This document shows positions 1-14,700 of a stretch of DNA of 64,000 bases, one piece after another. Within the stretch, counting starts at the first letter, position 1. Each line of letters begins with the position of its first letter. The position numbers and the translations under genes were made by a program. Below the pieces are notes generated by a model. That model saw only the letters and a program-made list of their open reading frames with translations, did no database searches and was not told where the DNA came from. This stretch comes from Apostichopus japonicus (Eukaryota; Echinodermata; Holothuroidea; Aspidochirotida; Stichopodidae): the NCBI RefSeq assembly GCF_037975245.1, contig NC_092580.1, forward strand, positions 13,672,501 to 13,736,500. Reading direction: 5' to 3'.

Positions 1-205
1 GTATTTTCAAAAGAGAAAATGCTAGGAAGCAACTTACAAGGCCTGGGAAGTGCCATTTCCAGCGATCTGGGAGGCATTTTCAGCCAAAAATTTCTTGTAC
101 GCTTCGCGCCAATCATGGTGGCCCTACGCTTAAATAGTTTGCAATGCCGAATCTACAGTTTCGCCCCTCCCTTGGCAAATTCCTGGCTACGCGCCTGTGC
201 ATAAG
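1..205 (+). repeat. Dispersed repeat family R1, copy 1
   Basis: The stretch from about 45 (GGGAAGTGCCATTTCCAGCG) to 200 aligns by eye with 61540-61700, sharing GGAAGTGCC, CAAAAATTT, CGCGCCAA, GGTGGC and CGCTTA blocks in the same order. Both end in CCCCTCC/CCCCCC-rich sequence. Non-coding mobile-element remnant, class unknown. Confidence 0.7.
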
Positions 206-3200
206 TGATATGTACAGCAAATCTTCACTGGTTACGGATTATGTTACATGTTGGCTATATATGTATTAGATATAAATAAAATTAATTAACCTTCTACTTA
301 TTTGATTTCATTTTTTGAATTATATAGTAATCAAGTTAATTGTTCGGTCCATGGGTGAAGTATAGTAAGTTGGCAATAAAAATGAGCGGTTACAGTTGAC
401 TTTTTCTTCCTTCCTACTATTTAAGAAAAAAACGGTAGTGGGGTAAAGGTAGTAGGGGAGGGTAAGACAGGGTAATGTTCGAGAGTCTATACCTTCCTCC
501 ATCCTCCCAAACACACATACGCGATACTTTTTGTGTTTTTGCTAACCGGTGAGCCAAGAAGATAAATGACCCCTGACACAGCCACGTGACAACCATATCA
601 TTCTTAATAACGTATCGTAGGCTTTATATGAAAAAAGCCACTGGGCAGAAACGAAGAGAAAAATAAATCTGCAAAACAACTTTCGCCACATAGTTCTAGT
701 TCGATATGGTATATGTGCACTGTATGCTACGATTGGCAGGTGAGTCTTATGGCAGTAGTCGCCTTTCCTACGCCTAAAGAATTGCCCCAATCAACCCACC
801 TTCGACTAAAACAATAGATGCACTAATTCCATCACATTGTTGTAAACTAGCTCCATCCCTATCCCTAGAAAATTTCACCACCCCCCTCAACCCTCCTTCG
901 GTTACAACATATGCACTATTTACCTAATATTGCTGGAAACTAGCACAACCCCACCCCTAAAGGAACCCCCCCCCCCTCATTCAGTGTTGGGTTAGTATTC
1001 ATCACCGTCTACACCTGACAAGATTGGAATGACTCTACATTTGAGTCGTCAGCCAGTGTCTGAAATCAGACTACTTTGCAGAATTAGATCATACATCACC
1101 AACTGTGGTAACCAGTAGAACGTTGGTGGGAGGTAGGTTGACAATAAACTGTATAGTTTAGTATTTTCTCAGGGGTTAGGAAACCGACAGAAACTCATTT
1201 GCAGAAACCCTATACATGTGATGATCTGTTGATGATCATTGACTTATTTCATGCCTAAGCTGCTCCATATTCTTTCAGAGAATTACCAGGGCAGGCTTTT
1301 AATAATTCTGGTCCCAAGACCCTCGCTGAACATTCCCCATCCGACAGACAAGAGTTATCTCAGCATCAGAACACTCCCTCAGTACTAAACGCAATGTGAC
1401 CCCATTTCATCCTCATGACAGTTCAGCCGTGGTCGTTTCAAAATCATTGAACGAACCGAACCAAACCCAATCTCCCCAACCAGAAATACCAGATCCATGG
1501 TAGACTCCACTAAACAACGTGGTATAGAGATATTTTCTGAATTTGTCAACAGAATCTTGTTCCTAATGGGGTTTTGAACCTAAAACCTACTGATCTGGGG
1601 CAGACTATGCCACACCTCACCTTCAACACAACCAGGTAAGGGAAATATGATGGTTCTGTTGTAGTCCAAACAGTCACTATGGGAGATAAGGAATAGGGTA
1701 ACACAAATAAACTTCAACCCAAGCAGACAAACACCATCAAGAGTGTGGGGGGAAAAAAAAAGGATGAAGATATGTTTTCACATTAATAGCATTTCCTTTT
1801 ATTAACCTTAAAAAGCTGCATTGACAAAATTAAGTTTGGAAATTCATTGTTTTCTTTTTACAGCATTTGTTAATAAATAACAAAACATTGGATGATGATA
1901 TTTTGCACAACTTTCCCTTAGTCTTACTTACTTTTACTACTGATGACCACCGACATCAATGAAAAAAACAAAAGAAGAAGAATCCGCTAATTGTTTCAAC
2001 TATGGACAGAAGAGACAAAGAAAGACCAATAACAGTTCACTCCCTAATGAGTTCTAATTATAAAAGTATAGCATAGTTAGCAAAGCTGTTGAGATTTGTG
2101 GTTCAAGTCATCTTTAGTGGTGAGTTTTTCAAAATTAACTCTCAAGGAGAGGAGAGGAATTGGGGGGGGGGTGTGCAAAAGTATAAAATGGAGAAACAAA
2201 TGCTCCCCTAATTATTAATAAACAAAACGGCTAAATTTATTGGGCATAAAAATAAAAGATTTGGACTCTTGATACAAGAACCTTGCACATACCTTTAAAA
2301 AACCATTACATTTCCCCGGGCCCCTCATTGACCTCTGGTCCATGGCTGTATCCCCCACCTGTGACATCCCCCTGCATCAGGCCTGAACCCCTGGGATTTA
2401 TCAGATCGAGTCTTTCTTTCTCTCCTCCTTCAATGAGATACCATCGTAAATAGTTTAGAAAAGATATACCATCCTAAATAGTTTAGAAAAGTCACAGATG
2501 TCAAGTATCACATCAGCAAAAATGTGACAGTAAAACCCCCAAAATTATCTCTGGCACTGAATGTATGAAATTCTGTTCCATTGCTTGCCTCAATTTATCT
2601 GACCTAACAAGGAAGGAAATATTTCATATGCACGCTTGAAATTTTTAACTTCTGCTTCACTCATGACATTGGAAATAAATATGCCTCACATTTTTGCAAA
2701 AACGCTTAAAATGTTAAGAATTGATAAAACAAAGCAGACATCTCTGATGGCACCTTCTTAAATAACAATAAAAAAAAAGATGGACCTTTTCTGCTCAAGT
2801 CTCATAAAATAGACAGTTTCATCAAGTTGGTAGACACCTAAAAATTGCTCATCTCTCAGCCGTCATTTTTTTACCGCCTTTTAAAGGCTGGGCAGATTTT
2901 ACCACTTGTTTTCAAATGCATGTAGATGGGTGAAAAAGTACTAATGGAACTGCTAGTATATATATATAGCAGTTTCTCTGTACACACAGTCATTAGGTTT
3001 TGATGTTTTCTTCTTAGGCCTGTTAACACAAGACCACCAGAACGGTTTTGATCCCGCGGGGTTCTATGTTGAATTTGTAATGTTAACGTGGATCAGACCA
3101 CATGATTTAAAACTTGAAAACTAAGCAAGTTATCATGGGAGGCTATGACTCTGCATTCTATGTTAAATATGTAATAAAAGCACAGTTCGGGGTTGACCCG

Positions 3201-5415
3201 GGACCATCAGTGACCTCTGACTTTATTTCTTGTTAGCCTTCTCCTCGGCTTAGTTGTCATCATGAGTTAAATTTGACACATTTGTAATAGGAGTAGCGAC
3301 CTTGCACATCACACGGCTGGTGCTTTTTTGGTGCCTCTGTTTGTAGTGGAGAGACCATACTGTCCAAAACCACTACAAATGGACTGTTGTGATAAGCTTT
3401 TGTTGCAATAAACTGTCCCTTTCAAATGATAAATTCATCACCATACATTATGCATTTATGCAATACTTATCATGCATATATGCAATGCCATATATTATGT
3501 ATATATATATGCAATATACCAAACTAAGAAACCCAAACGCTAAGACCGGTTTTTGACATTGTATCCCCTCCCTGGTGAATGGAGATAGGATTCCATGGAC
3601 ATGTTCAAAGAGCAATGTATGGTGCAAATGCAACATTTGATACATAGTAAAAGCATTGAAATGAATATAAACTTAACGCTTACATTCTGGGAAAGTTTTG
3701 AACCGGTCTAGAAAACGTGTGATATCACTACATGATTAACTGCTAGTAATGAATACATACACCATTCTTCATTAATAAAAACTTGATCCAGAAAAAATCT
3801 TTAAAAAACAATTTAAAATAAATTCTTCAGTTCATTTATTCACCTACTGATAGACAGGTCTGTAAATGTGAATTTCTTTAATTTTCAAATGATTTTGGGC
3901 TAAAGTGCATTTAACAACCAACAATTTGCCAATTCTGTCAATAAATATAAAACCAATTTAATTCAACTATGCAAGCTAAATTCTACATCACTTCCCAGGG
4001 ATCCTACCCACTACTGCACAGTACAAAAAAAAAAAAAAAATTCCTTCTGACTTTTCAGTGAGCTTATTTATCTTTTCAATTTTTTTTATTAATCAAATCC
4101 ACAGCTGTTAAACAGAATTATTAATTTCCTCGGTTAACGACACCAAATCATATACATCAAGGATGCCACCTCTGAGTATTTTGAATTTCTATTTGTGACT
4201 CTCCATCCACAATCAAAGAAAAGCATACACTGGGCAAGACTAGATACAATTCGATTGGAGCATATATACAGATTTCCATTTCACAAATCTTTAGATGTGA
4301 TTAACCACAAAAAGATACAAAACTATTTACAGAGCTCGACCGTACCCAGCCTGATAAAAACTCTTTGTGGTGGATTACAATTTTACAGACGTTGCTAAAA
4401 GAAGAAGAACCCATTCTCTTAGACTAAACGAGACGACCGACTGTCCTAGCCATGACTCCTAACGATGACTCTCTCTACTTACTCCCTCTACTGAGACAAC
4501 TTTCAACTAACCTTGCTACCATTATTCCACCGATCTACGATCTAAGAGGAGGGAACAGCATTACTTTAAATATCTCGCTCCAATGGACATATAAGATTAA
4601 TCGAAAAATATACATGTAATCAGGGGGTCGGGGGGGGGGAGGAAGGGGGGGAATTGAGATTTCTGCTACAATTGTAGGGACTTTAACAACAGCAACCTAA
4701 ATACCCCTGCCATAGTGCTACTTGCTTTTCCAGGTATGCAAGGAATAGAAAGATGATTACCTCAGCCCACTGCTCATCTTACATCTGACATATTACAGTA
4801 AGGTACGAGGTAGCCTGTCCCAATAAAGTGTGACCACAACTACAAAACACCTCTGTCAACATTCACCAACACAGGATTTTATACTGTTGTGATTTTGCAA
4901 GACTTTTTGTTTTAGTCTAAACCATTTCCATTCAACTGTATCAACAAGGTTTAATACACTATAAGACACTTATCAGCTTTCATGAGTAAAAAGATAAATG
5001 AATGGGCGGCTAATGAGACTCTCATTGATACTTCCTTATGACGGTGGTGGAAGAGAAGGTACACCTGCAGGGTGCATGGTAGGTGTAAGCCATACCATCA
5101 ACAGTGCTCTCTTAATGGCATCGACTCTAAACCCCGGGGGACCAGCAGGGTGCATGGTAGGTGTAAGCTATACCATCCAAACTTCTCTTTTAATATCATC
5201 AAATCTTTCCCCAGAGCGATCTGTCTGAAGTCTCCTCTCTCCCCTTCCTTTTTCATCCTGACCTGGCAGATTCATTTACATACAGATATGCTAGACTTTC
5301 TCTGATCCATCTCTGATGATCGAGATCCATCCACTTGAACCTCGGGCGAAAGAACCATCACAATTAATTAAAGCTTCCCTCGGCGTCCGCTAACTTGTCC
5401 GTTTCTACAAGAGCT
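206..5415. other. Non-coding stretch including probable NR2C 3'UTR
   Basis: No coding region could be supported. Many minus-strand AATAAA motifs occur (for example around 1803-1798 and 3840-3835), so the NR2C 3'UTR may run some kilobases below 5416, but its end cannot be placed. The stretch holds a C-run near 967-978, a 3.5 kb AT-rich ATGCAATA/ATATATG patch, a polypurine G-run at 4622-4650 and a duplicated 78-bp unit at 5067-5222. Confidence 0.5.
5067..5222. repeat. Two-copy 78-bp tandem duplication
   Basis: A segment starting GCAGGGTGCATGGTAGGTGT at 5067 recurs at 5145, followed by near-identical AAGC(C/T)ATACCATC. It lies about 200 bp below the NR2C stop codon, probably in the 3'UTR. Confidence 0.75.
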
Positions 5416-5711
5416 CTACATCCCGACCGAGGTGGTGACGGTGATGGTGGCGTTATTGTAATCTGTGGTCTCCATTCGCAGAATGTACGGTATAATGCTA
5501 TCGATCTGTACATTTCCTATCAGTCCTGCAAAGAATAGTTCCTCCATAATGGACGAGTTCAACAGCCTGATCGTCGGCAGTTTCAGCAAGAGCTTGGAAA
5601 ACCGATCTGGCGTAAAATCCGGGTACATGCTACTTTCGTACTCTTTCAGTTCCGCCACGGCTTTCTCCTGAAATTTCTCGACTTGCTTTGGATTCGCAAT
5701 CCCAGGGTGAT
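5416..5711 (-). CDS. NR2C: NR2C exon 16: C-terminal LBD and stop
   Basis: Acceptor GTCAAACAG. Encodes [20 protein letters not shown] through [20 protein letters not shown], ending SVGM and TAG at 5418-5416. This is the expected TR2/TR4 terminus, with the C-terminal tail slightly extended ([15 protein letters not shown]). Confidence 0.96.
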
Positions 5712-8700
5712 CTGTTTGACAAAAAACAATAGAACCATACACGTGACTCACTCTCTGTGCAGTAATAACCAAGAACTTCCTTGATCAGTAAAAGTATCTA
5801 GTGTGAAAATGTTCACCTCCTAAGAAGGATATGTCGCCACAATAAGCCAAAAGTTTGCCTTTCATACACTAACGCTACACATTCCCCCACACAGCAGATG
5901 CTTTCCTGTAACCAAATAGTGCAACTCATAATGTATTCATTTGCTTCACTGACAGCAAATTTCTCTACTCTGAGGGATTTCATCGAGGAATGGTAGGTGG
6001 AGAGTTTATATCTTATTCTATCAAATTTTATGAATGGGTTTAAGAATGTAGTAGACAAAAAAGATAAGCTTTGCCATAATTTTTTCAGGTTTCTGAATTC
6101 ATAGATATTTTTTTTTAAACATGATCTGTCTCTTGATGGAAGATTTCTTGTCTTTCCTAATTTCTTTCCGGTTTCTGAATTCGTAAGGGTTCATCTTGGT
6201 TTCTTGTCTTGATGGAACAATTTTTGGGTCCCTTCCAAGTCCCCTCGATTAAACTTGATTTACGAAACCAAAAACCAACAGACCAACCTTTTTGAGTGGA
6301 CGTTAGTCTTTCAAAATCCTTCACCAATATCACGGTTAGTGTGCATGAGGGCTAAACCATACGTAAAATCCCCCCCCCCCCCCAATTTAAATTTCCTGCC
6401 TTGGTCAATGATATTAATTTTACTACCCCTTCATGCATATATATGAAATGAAGGAAACAAAACTAGGCCATCATATGATGAAGTACTTTAATCTACATAC
6501 CTGGACTAAAGAGCACTATTGTCTTGAGATAAGCAAATTCGACTTGATCGATGTTAAGTTTAGTCGTCGCTGATACAAATTCTTGAAGCTTCCATATGTG
6601 TTCCATTACTGCTTTCACTCTGTCTGCTGATAACTTGTCTGTTGGTTTCGGATAAAAATAAAATAAATAAATAAAACCCAATGAAATGCTGACAACTTAC
6701 TTCTTGTCATGAGATGTTATTCAGATTTAAAAGGAGCCATTCGCATATCCAGCATTCTTTTATTTTTGCCAACAAATAGTTCGAACAAGCAGTACATCTT
6801 TGGGGGTTTCTTTAAGCATTAAAAATAAAGACCAAAATTGTTCTTTTTTAATTTACGAATTCGACTTTCAACACAAAAGCCAACAGTGTGCAAAGGCCAA
6901 TCAAACTTCCATAGAAAGATTTGTGACAGCAAAGGTTCTATATCAATCGAAACCACGGTAATCCCTAAAATTACGTGTTTCACTTTTACCAACATATATA
7001 TTGTCAATGTTTACACAGTTTGCAACATGTGGATTTTAGACAGTATGTATTTAGAACTTTTTCCAACTCTGTGAGAAGCTTCTTTAATAAAATAGTAGTA
7101 TTTGACCTCTTTCTTGAGATGGTATACTGCCTGCTTTACAATTAATCCAGACCATTAAAACAACGAACTGCTCACCTTGCTGTAAACTTGTTTGCAAGTG
7201 GTTGACGATAGCTGTAAGTATGGTGGACAGGGCCATCGAATTGGCACACTGCGCGAGACCTAGCGTGAACAGCTCGCTCCAACATTTCTGTACCATCACC
7301 GTATGGCAATCAGGACTGGAATTAAACAGAAAATGGAAAATAATCTTCAGAAACTACCCTCTACATGAGGTCAAAAGTTATGTACACATATCACATATTT
7401 TTGGTGGGTAGATATTTTTCTCTCCTGAGTTGAAATTCTGTCAGACAATACAGTACAAACATTTTACAGCTTCCTTCTTCCATTTTTACAAACAGTCTTA
7501 TGACTTATGATCATGAAATATACAATAACTTATTCTCTTGGTGACATTTCTGCAATAAAACAGAGAAAACCTGGCTGCCTCACAGTACACTGAAGATATT
7601 TGATCCTCTCTCTCACCTTAATGCTTGGAAAGCTGGAATGCTCCTGGCCCAGTGCATGGAGAGGAACAGAAGGCGGGACGCAGACTCACAGATGTAGTGG
7701 ACGTTGAGATACTGAGGCATAGGGCTAGGAGTAGTCAGCTTAAATTGTGTGTGAGTTTCCGTTAACATTGGTCCCTCTATTTCTATAAGCTGTTGTTCTG
7801 TACTGCTATTGGGACCACCGCCTCCGACTGTCAACGTCTGCTCAGAACCACTGGAAGGAGAATAGACATACACTAGATCACAAAATCTACCAAATCCACA
7901 AAAAGTAAAATTGTATAACAAATAATAGCCCGGTCATGCATTTCATCGTAAACAAGCACTGACTGGTACCGATCTTGACAGCCTGACAGGGAGCCATCTG
8001 ACAGGTAGCCGCCTTACAGGTGCAGACTGGTATCAGGGAGAAGGTCTTCTCACACCTTCTTACAACAGTTAACCTCTGGCCAATGGTCATTTAACAAGAC
8101 ACCAGAGTGTGCACGATTCAAACAGTTGTTCACAAAAGCACTGCCACAATCTAGTGCACACAACTTCATTTACAAATGAAGTTACCAAACAAATCCCCAT
8201 TTATACACCTGGGTGAAGGAAGGCTATTTAGATTAAGCACCTTGCTCAAAGATCGAGCTGGGAATCGAAACCTGCACACTTTAATCGCAAGCCTAATGCT
8301 TAAACCATTGCCCACAGTGCTCTCAACTTTCACTCACATTATAATGAAGGAATTTTTTGGCGAAAAACAAACGCAAGTTCACAGTATAAGTCCCCCCCCC
8401 CACCCTCCCCAAATGAGACAGAGGCTGCTCGATTAGAGAAGTACAGACCAAACCCGGTCAGTGGATGTCGAAAATGTGATTAAGATGAATAAAACAGAGC
8501 CTGGCTTGACATGTCACTAAATAGTTCTCATCAAATCAGTATCTTGTTCAGGGATGAGTTTTGAAAATTTAGTTGGGCTTAGGGTTCAACTGCAATACAC
8601 TCCTTGATAAATTGAAGCTTTTCTTTTAAACAATTAAACTAATACCACTGCAGCCCCCTCCCCCCACCAAATCTGCTGCCCACCCCATCCACTGGTTATG

Positions 8701-11700
8701 CCTGTACTACTTACCACTGTGGCCCCCCTCCCCCCACCAAATCTGCTGCCCACCCCAACCACTGATTATGGCAGGTACTACTTACCACTGCAGCACCACC
8801 CCCCTCCCCCACCATATCTGCTGCCCACCCCAACCACTGGCTATGCCAGGTACTACTTACCACTGCAGCCCCCCTCCCCCACCAAATCTGCTGCCCACCC
8901 CATCCACTGGTTATGCCTGTACTACTTACCACTGTGGCCCCCCTCCCCCCACCAAATCTGCTGCCCACCCCAACCACTGATTATGGCAGGTACTACTTAC
9001 CACTGCAGCACCACCCCCCTCCCCCACCAAATCTGCTGCCCACCCCAACCAATGGCTATCCAGGTACTACTTACCCTCCTGCTCCACTGTTTGGACCATC
9101 GCCATCAGCTGCTGGGTTTAATGCTTTGGCCAACGTGTCAAAAGCTTTCGTGATTTGACTACTGGACTCCCCTTGCGTGGTCACTGTCACTGTACTAGTC
9201 TCCCCATTTGATATCACCTTGGAAACCATAAAAATATAATGGATATTAGCCAATGCCGTTGTCTTTTTCACTTATTGCTAAGTGGTTAAGTAGTTTAAAT
9301 GAAATTGAAACCCAAAAAAGGTATGTTTTCAATTTCAATTTTTGTTAATATATGAATGTATATAAATATATATATATATACACATCATAACAGAGTACCC
9401 TTTGCAAAAGAGGTAAAAGTCCTCATTTCATGGTGTGATTAATGCAGGCAATAAATTAGTGCTCAAAGTTTGTATAGCATATAAAAACTCGTGTAGCAAT
9501 TTGACCATTTTGTGTAGCATTTTTAAATGCGATACCGGGATCAATTAATCCCTGTGATGGTGGATTGAAGCAAGTGATTACACTTGCTCGTTATCTCTTC
9601 TGTCCTTCAATCATGATGAATATGGTAAAAATAACTTGTGACAAATTCCAACAAACACTACAGCTCCAACCTATCTCTCAAATAGAAGATGAGATAATAA
9701 AGGATTACCATCTGTGCATCTCCAGCTGCTCCCTCCTGAGGGTCAGCGTTCCCTTTCATTGAAGCTAATGATGTCACCACACTGGCCAACGTACTAAGAT
9801 CTGTGGTGGTCGTATCTGTCGTCTGCTGTGTGGTCTGAACCGTCGATGTCGTCGTCGGTTGGATATTCAGAAGGATGCCTTGATCAAACAGTCCTGTCCT
9901 GGCTGGGAGCTTGTCTGAGAGATACAAATCAAAATCACGAAAGAGTTAATTACAACTCCTCACAGGTTTCAACTGGCCAGCTACCAAAATATGACTATGG
10001 TAGTTCTGATAAAACAGGTGTTTTGAGACATTCAAAGTAAAAACAATAACATCGCACACTTTTAATACTCAGAGGGATATCATTATTTGAACCAAAGGTC
10101 ACACCTTTGTAATCGTTCAAACAGAGACAGATACAACATCTAAGGTAATCTGGTTTGGTTCATGAATGAACAGAGACAGTAAATGGTTCCAACGCATTGT
10201 GGCACTAATGACATCACAGATCCATGGCGGCTCCATAAATACACCATTTAACCCTGATGTCTTAGAAACATCGCATATTCTTCTTGGATATTTGGGGGTG
10301 TTGTTAGTCAGAAAGGACCTCTACCTTTACACGGATCAAATATCTAAGCCTGTCTGGTTTTCTTTCATTCGCTACTTTCATGCGTATTATGAGACAGCGT
10401 TTGCATTGCGGACGATGCTACGCAATCATACAAAGATTGTGATGTCAGAGAGACCAGATTTCAGTCTCCAGATTGCCAGATGCTACAATTCAATCATGAT
10501 CAACTTCTTCTTATCCTGCTGGTTTAAACCCAAAACATACAAAGGTGTAATGGATCAGACCTCTATCATGAGATATTCTATATCAACTAAAGGTCATTTC
10601 TGCACCCCCCCATCCAATGTTTTCAATGCAATAATTTTGTATAAACTTTGTACAAAGTGTAATAATGAGTAACAACCAATACAAACACGAATATAACATA
10701 GTAATAATATTAATAATAATAATGTTGATAATAATGATACTGTTAATAATTATAATAATAATAATGTTAATAATCATAGTAATAATGTTAATTATAATAA
10801 TGTTAATAATATTAATGATAATTATAACAATAATAATAATAGTTCTGTTAAGTATGAATGCTGTCACCTGTGCTATTTACATTCACTTGCTAACCAGTCA
10901 ATAACACATACATGTTTTTCCACAAGTTAACTTTGCCTGTCAAACGTGAAAAAAAGCTGTGTTCATCACAGATGCAGACACATTTAGAATGACAGTTGAA
11001 AGGAATTTCTGAACCGGATCATGAGAACGTGACATGAGACGTGTTTTCTAGTGCTTGTTGCAAACAAGGAACTATGGCAGTTTTCCAACACATACCAACC
11101 CTGGCAATGTTTTGAGTAACAATAGGGTACTTTTCACCACAGCAAATGAAAATATTTTGGAGACACTACAATATCACACATAGGCCCTCAGTAACCCCAT
11201 CTCCCACCCCCTATGAGGAAAATTTGACATTTTTTTCCCCTACTCACTCTTTTTTGTAGCTTTTGTGCAGTTGTTCATCATAAACAGAGCTATTATTTAT
11301 CAAATAATGATAGATGATGGCTGGGTGTGCATCTCCTTCATGATACACCTTCATAATAGACCGACCACTCAGACTTTCAGAAAATTGGTCTTTGACCTGT
11401 CATATGTACCATTGATGTACCTTAAGGATCAATAGATCGAAACCATTTTAGGCTAAGTTTTCCATTTTTGTCCCAAACAGAACAAATCTATTCATCATTA
11501 TTTTTACTATATACTTCCACAACCTAAATTGTGTCCAGATGGGAAGAGCAACGGACAAAACAAAGATCTAAGACCTCACATCATGTTGTCTATGTGTCCC
11601 TCCTATGTTACCTGAGCTAAAACATTTAAAGACTGTGTAAACTGACAGTGCTATATTTATATATACATATCTATACATAGACCTGTGACAGCATCCAAAC

Positions 11701-14700
11701 ATTAAAGGAGGCACAAACCCAACCATCATCATTCGTCTAGGTTGATGAAGATATCTGTCATGAACAACTTCCTCCCCCTTCCCCCACACCCCCTGCCCCA
11801 CACTCCCCCACCCCACACTCCCAAAAAAGTTAAGAAAATCTTTTATTCTATTTTGGGAGATATCACAGATTTAATGTTACCGATTCAAACAAGGCTGAAT
11901 GAAGACTTGGTCAAGTCTAAATATGACATCAAGCCACTTCAATTTTTCTTCACTTGCTGTAGAGGGGAGACATGTGGTTTTGCGAACTCTAAATTTAATA
12001 TCATGAACAAATGATAGGATTGGTTTTCAGTATCAACGCTGTCAACATTCTGCCTAGTCCAAGGTTTTAGATCCTATAGGCATTATGGCACTTGCAATTT
12101 TCAACATGACAGCCACCAGGTACAACTTTTAACTCTGGATATGTATCCCCAATTGGAGCAACGTTTTAGCTATTTTGTTGGCCAGGCACAACTTTTCAAT
12201 AAAGATATCTCCCACATGGAGCGGGATTTTTTCTTAGGTTGGTGGGGGGGGGGGCTGGGGGAGGTAGGGGGGGAGTTGTTCATCACAAAACAGGGTCTCC
12301 TTCAAAGATTAAGCTAAACGATGATAGTTGGGGGCTTGTGCCTCCTCCTCCTATAAGGTGGGTGGCAAGCCAAACCTGACACAAAAGTTGGTGTGGCAGC
12401 CAATGGGCTTCGAATGTCTTTACGGATGTAGACTTTCCCTTCAGACGTGGCCACGTTACCTGGAGTCTTTTCCCGGGGCTTCAGCGGGGACCGTTCGCAT
12501 TGCACAGCTGGTGGAAAGAAGGAATCAGAAACAAACAGGAAACTGGGCAAACTTATGTTCATTAAAGGTTATTACATGTCGGTGGGTGCATGCTGCAGAG
12601 GTTAGCTATGTGAATAGAAGCGTTAATGTGCAGGGAATAAATTCATCCGGTATCGCATCGCAAAATGCTATGCAAAGTGGACAAAATGCTATGCAAAGTG
12701 GGTAAGATGCTATGCAAAGTGGGCAAAATGCATACACATATATACAACTCCAATATCAGTTGTTTTTTTTTACACAGGAACACATAGTATTTTAAAAGAG
12801 ACAAAATCACAGCCTTCGAAACTGTTATATTTATAAAATTTGAACACTAAATTATTCCATGGAATTGACTGAATTGGAAAAATGATTTTTTGTTGTTTAG
12901 CATAAAGCGAATCTGGTCGGTGTGAAGTGTTATTTAAGGTTGGTACTTGTGTCGCCTGAAACTTGGAAGAGATGGGCCAATGGGCAGAGGACGTAAAAAG
13001 TGAAAGTCACAATTTTGAGGGTCAAAATGATATCTAAAAACACACTTTCAAAAAAAAAAGAAAAAAAGAAAATTTTTGCAAGAAAGATGTAAGTGGATCA
13101 AGCAAAAGCATGCTGTCAAGCTTCACTTTTTCTTTTGTTTACAATCCAAAGATTTCTTCCATAACAGAAGTAGAGAGATCACCATTTCATTTCCATGCAG
13201 CTTTTACTTTCTACTGCTGTTATTGTTTTACACAGGTCCAATCAAAACCACAAGAACTACTTTTGTTTTGCCTTTCCTATTAAATGCAGAACTAATTAGC
13301 AGGGAGAGAGGGGGGGGGGGTGAGGAGAGGGAAGACATACATATAAAGGAATGTTAGTATACCAAGAATATAAGTAAACACATGAGTTGAAGTAAAGTTA
13401 TTCCACAAGTTCTCACATTAAAGCATACCTAGACGAGCATAAATGGGCTGTTTATTACGATATAGTTTTAAAAAATGAGCCGGGTTAAATACATTATTGA
13501 TAGAAATTTTATGATTGCAAATGGAAACTATCAGTCTATTGGAAGAGAATTGTAAGTTTAACCCTGTGATCAGCAATGAATAGAATAATGATTAAAGAAG
13601 AGCATACTCTAGTGTGTAAGCAAAAGCAAGCACTTTTGAAATTTGCCAGAAAACCAGCCAGAAGGGAACATATTTACAAAGGACAATCTACATTATGCCA
13701 GGATTAAGCAAATATTTAGGGAAGGTTTGGAGGAGATTGGGCAAAACAGGTTATGTGGTAAAGATATGATAAAGCAAGATATTATTCAATGATGGGATAT
13801 TTTGTAAACAAATATTTTGTAGTTGAGCCAGACAAACATTAAGATGGTACCAGTGTAGTCATCATCATCATTTCACTAAGATTAAATATCACAACAATAA
13901 TGATTCTTCGAATTGATAGTTGCTACATCAAGCAATATGTGTGAACAAATTGGAAAGCTAGCTTCAACAAATGACATCAGCATTATCAGTTTGATTTCAT
14001 TGTTACAAAACACTGAATCAGTGTTTAGAAATTACTCATTCTTGAAGCTAACTTACAAATACAGTTTGATCAGTTTTTGTCGACACATGACATTGCTAGC
14101 ATACTGGTTCACAACACTGCAGCAATCATATCTGTTTTAACTTCAACAAGTTTTGCTTCAACACATGACGAGACCGGTGTTAACTTAGACACTTTGATTC
14201 CATACTTGCTAAAGCACGTAAGTCACCACTAATGACAATATTACACATTGATTACCTTTGAATTATTAATTACTCCAAAATTATATCAGAGTCAATGATT
14301 ACACTTTGATACTTGAAGTAGTTACAATACTTTCATGACATAATGCCAATTTTCAGCATATCATAAATGTAATAAGAATACCCTTGGACAACTGTTCCTC
14401 AGTTTAATAGACGACAGGTGGAAATGCACCTGATGGAAGGGGTGCATGAAGCTTACAAAGAATGGGCCACCACTACTACACAGTATATATACCGAGCTAT
14501 AGAATAAATTCTCCATAATTGATCTATGAATATTCATGAACTCCATAGCCAGAAAAAGAACAATACTAACAGACAACACCACCAACCATGCCAAGGATAT
14601 GTTTTTCTATCCAACATTTCCACCCATCCAGATATCCTAGCACTAATATACAGGATAGACCAACATCACTTTCAATTAAAACTAACTAAAACTCTCATCT

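Noticed and set aside
8698-9158. Pro/Leu-rich and Gly/Trp-rich ORFs up to 151 codons
   Set aside because: Translation of the splice-site minisatellite; overlaps a real NR2C exon on the other strand.
10583-10904. Long Ile/Asn-rich ORFs on both strands
   Set aside because: Produced by the imperfect AAT microsatellite; no protein features.
13860-13870. Short CAT/ATC-repeat as CRISPR-like array
   Set aside because: Simple trinucleotide run in a eukaryotic intron; no spacers.
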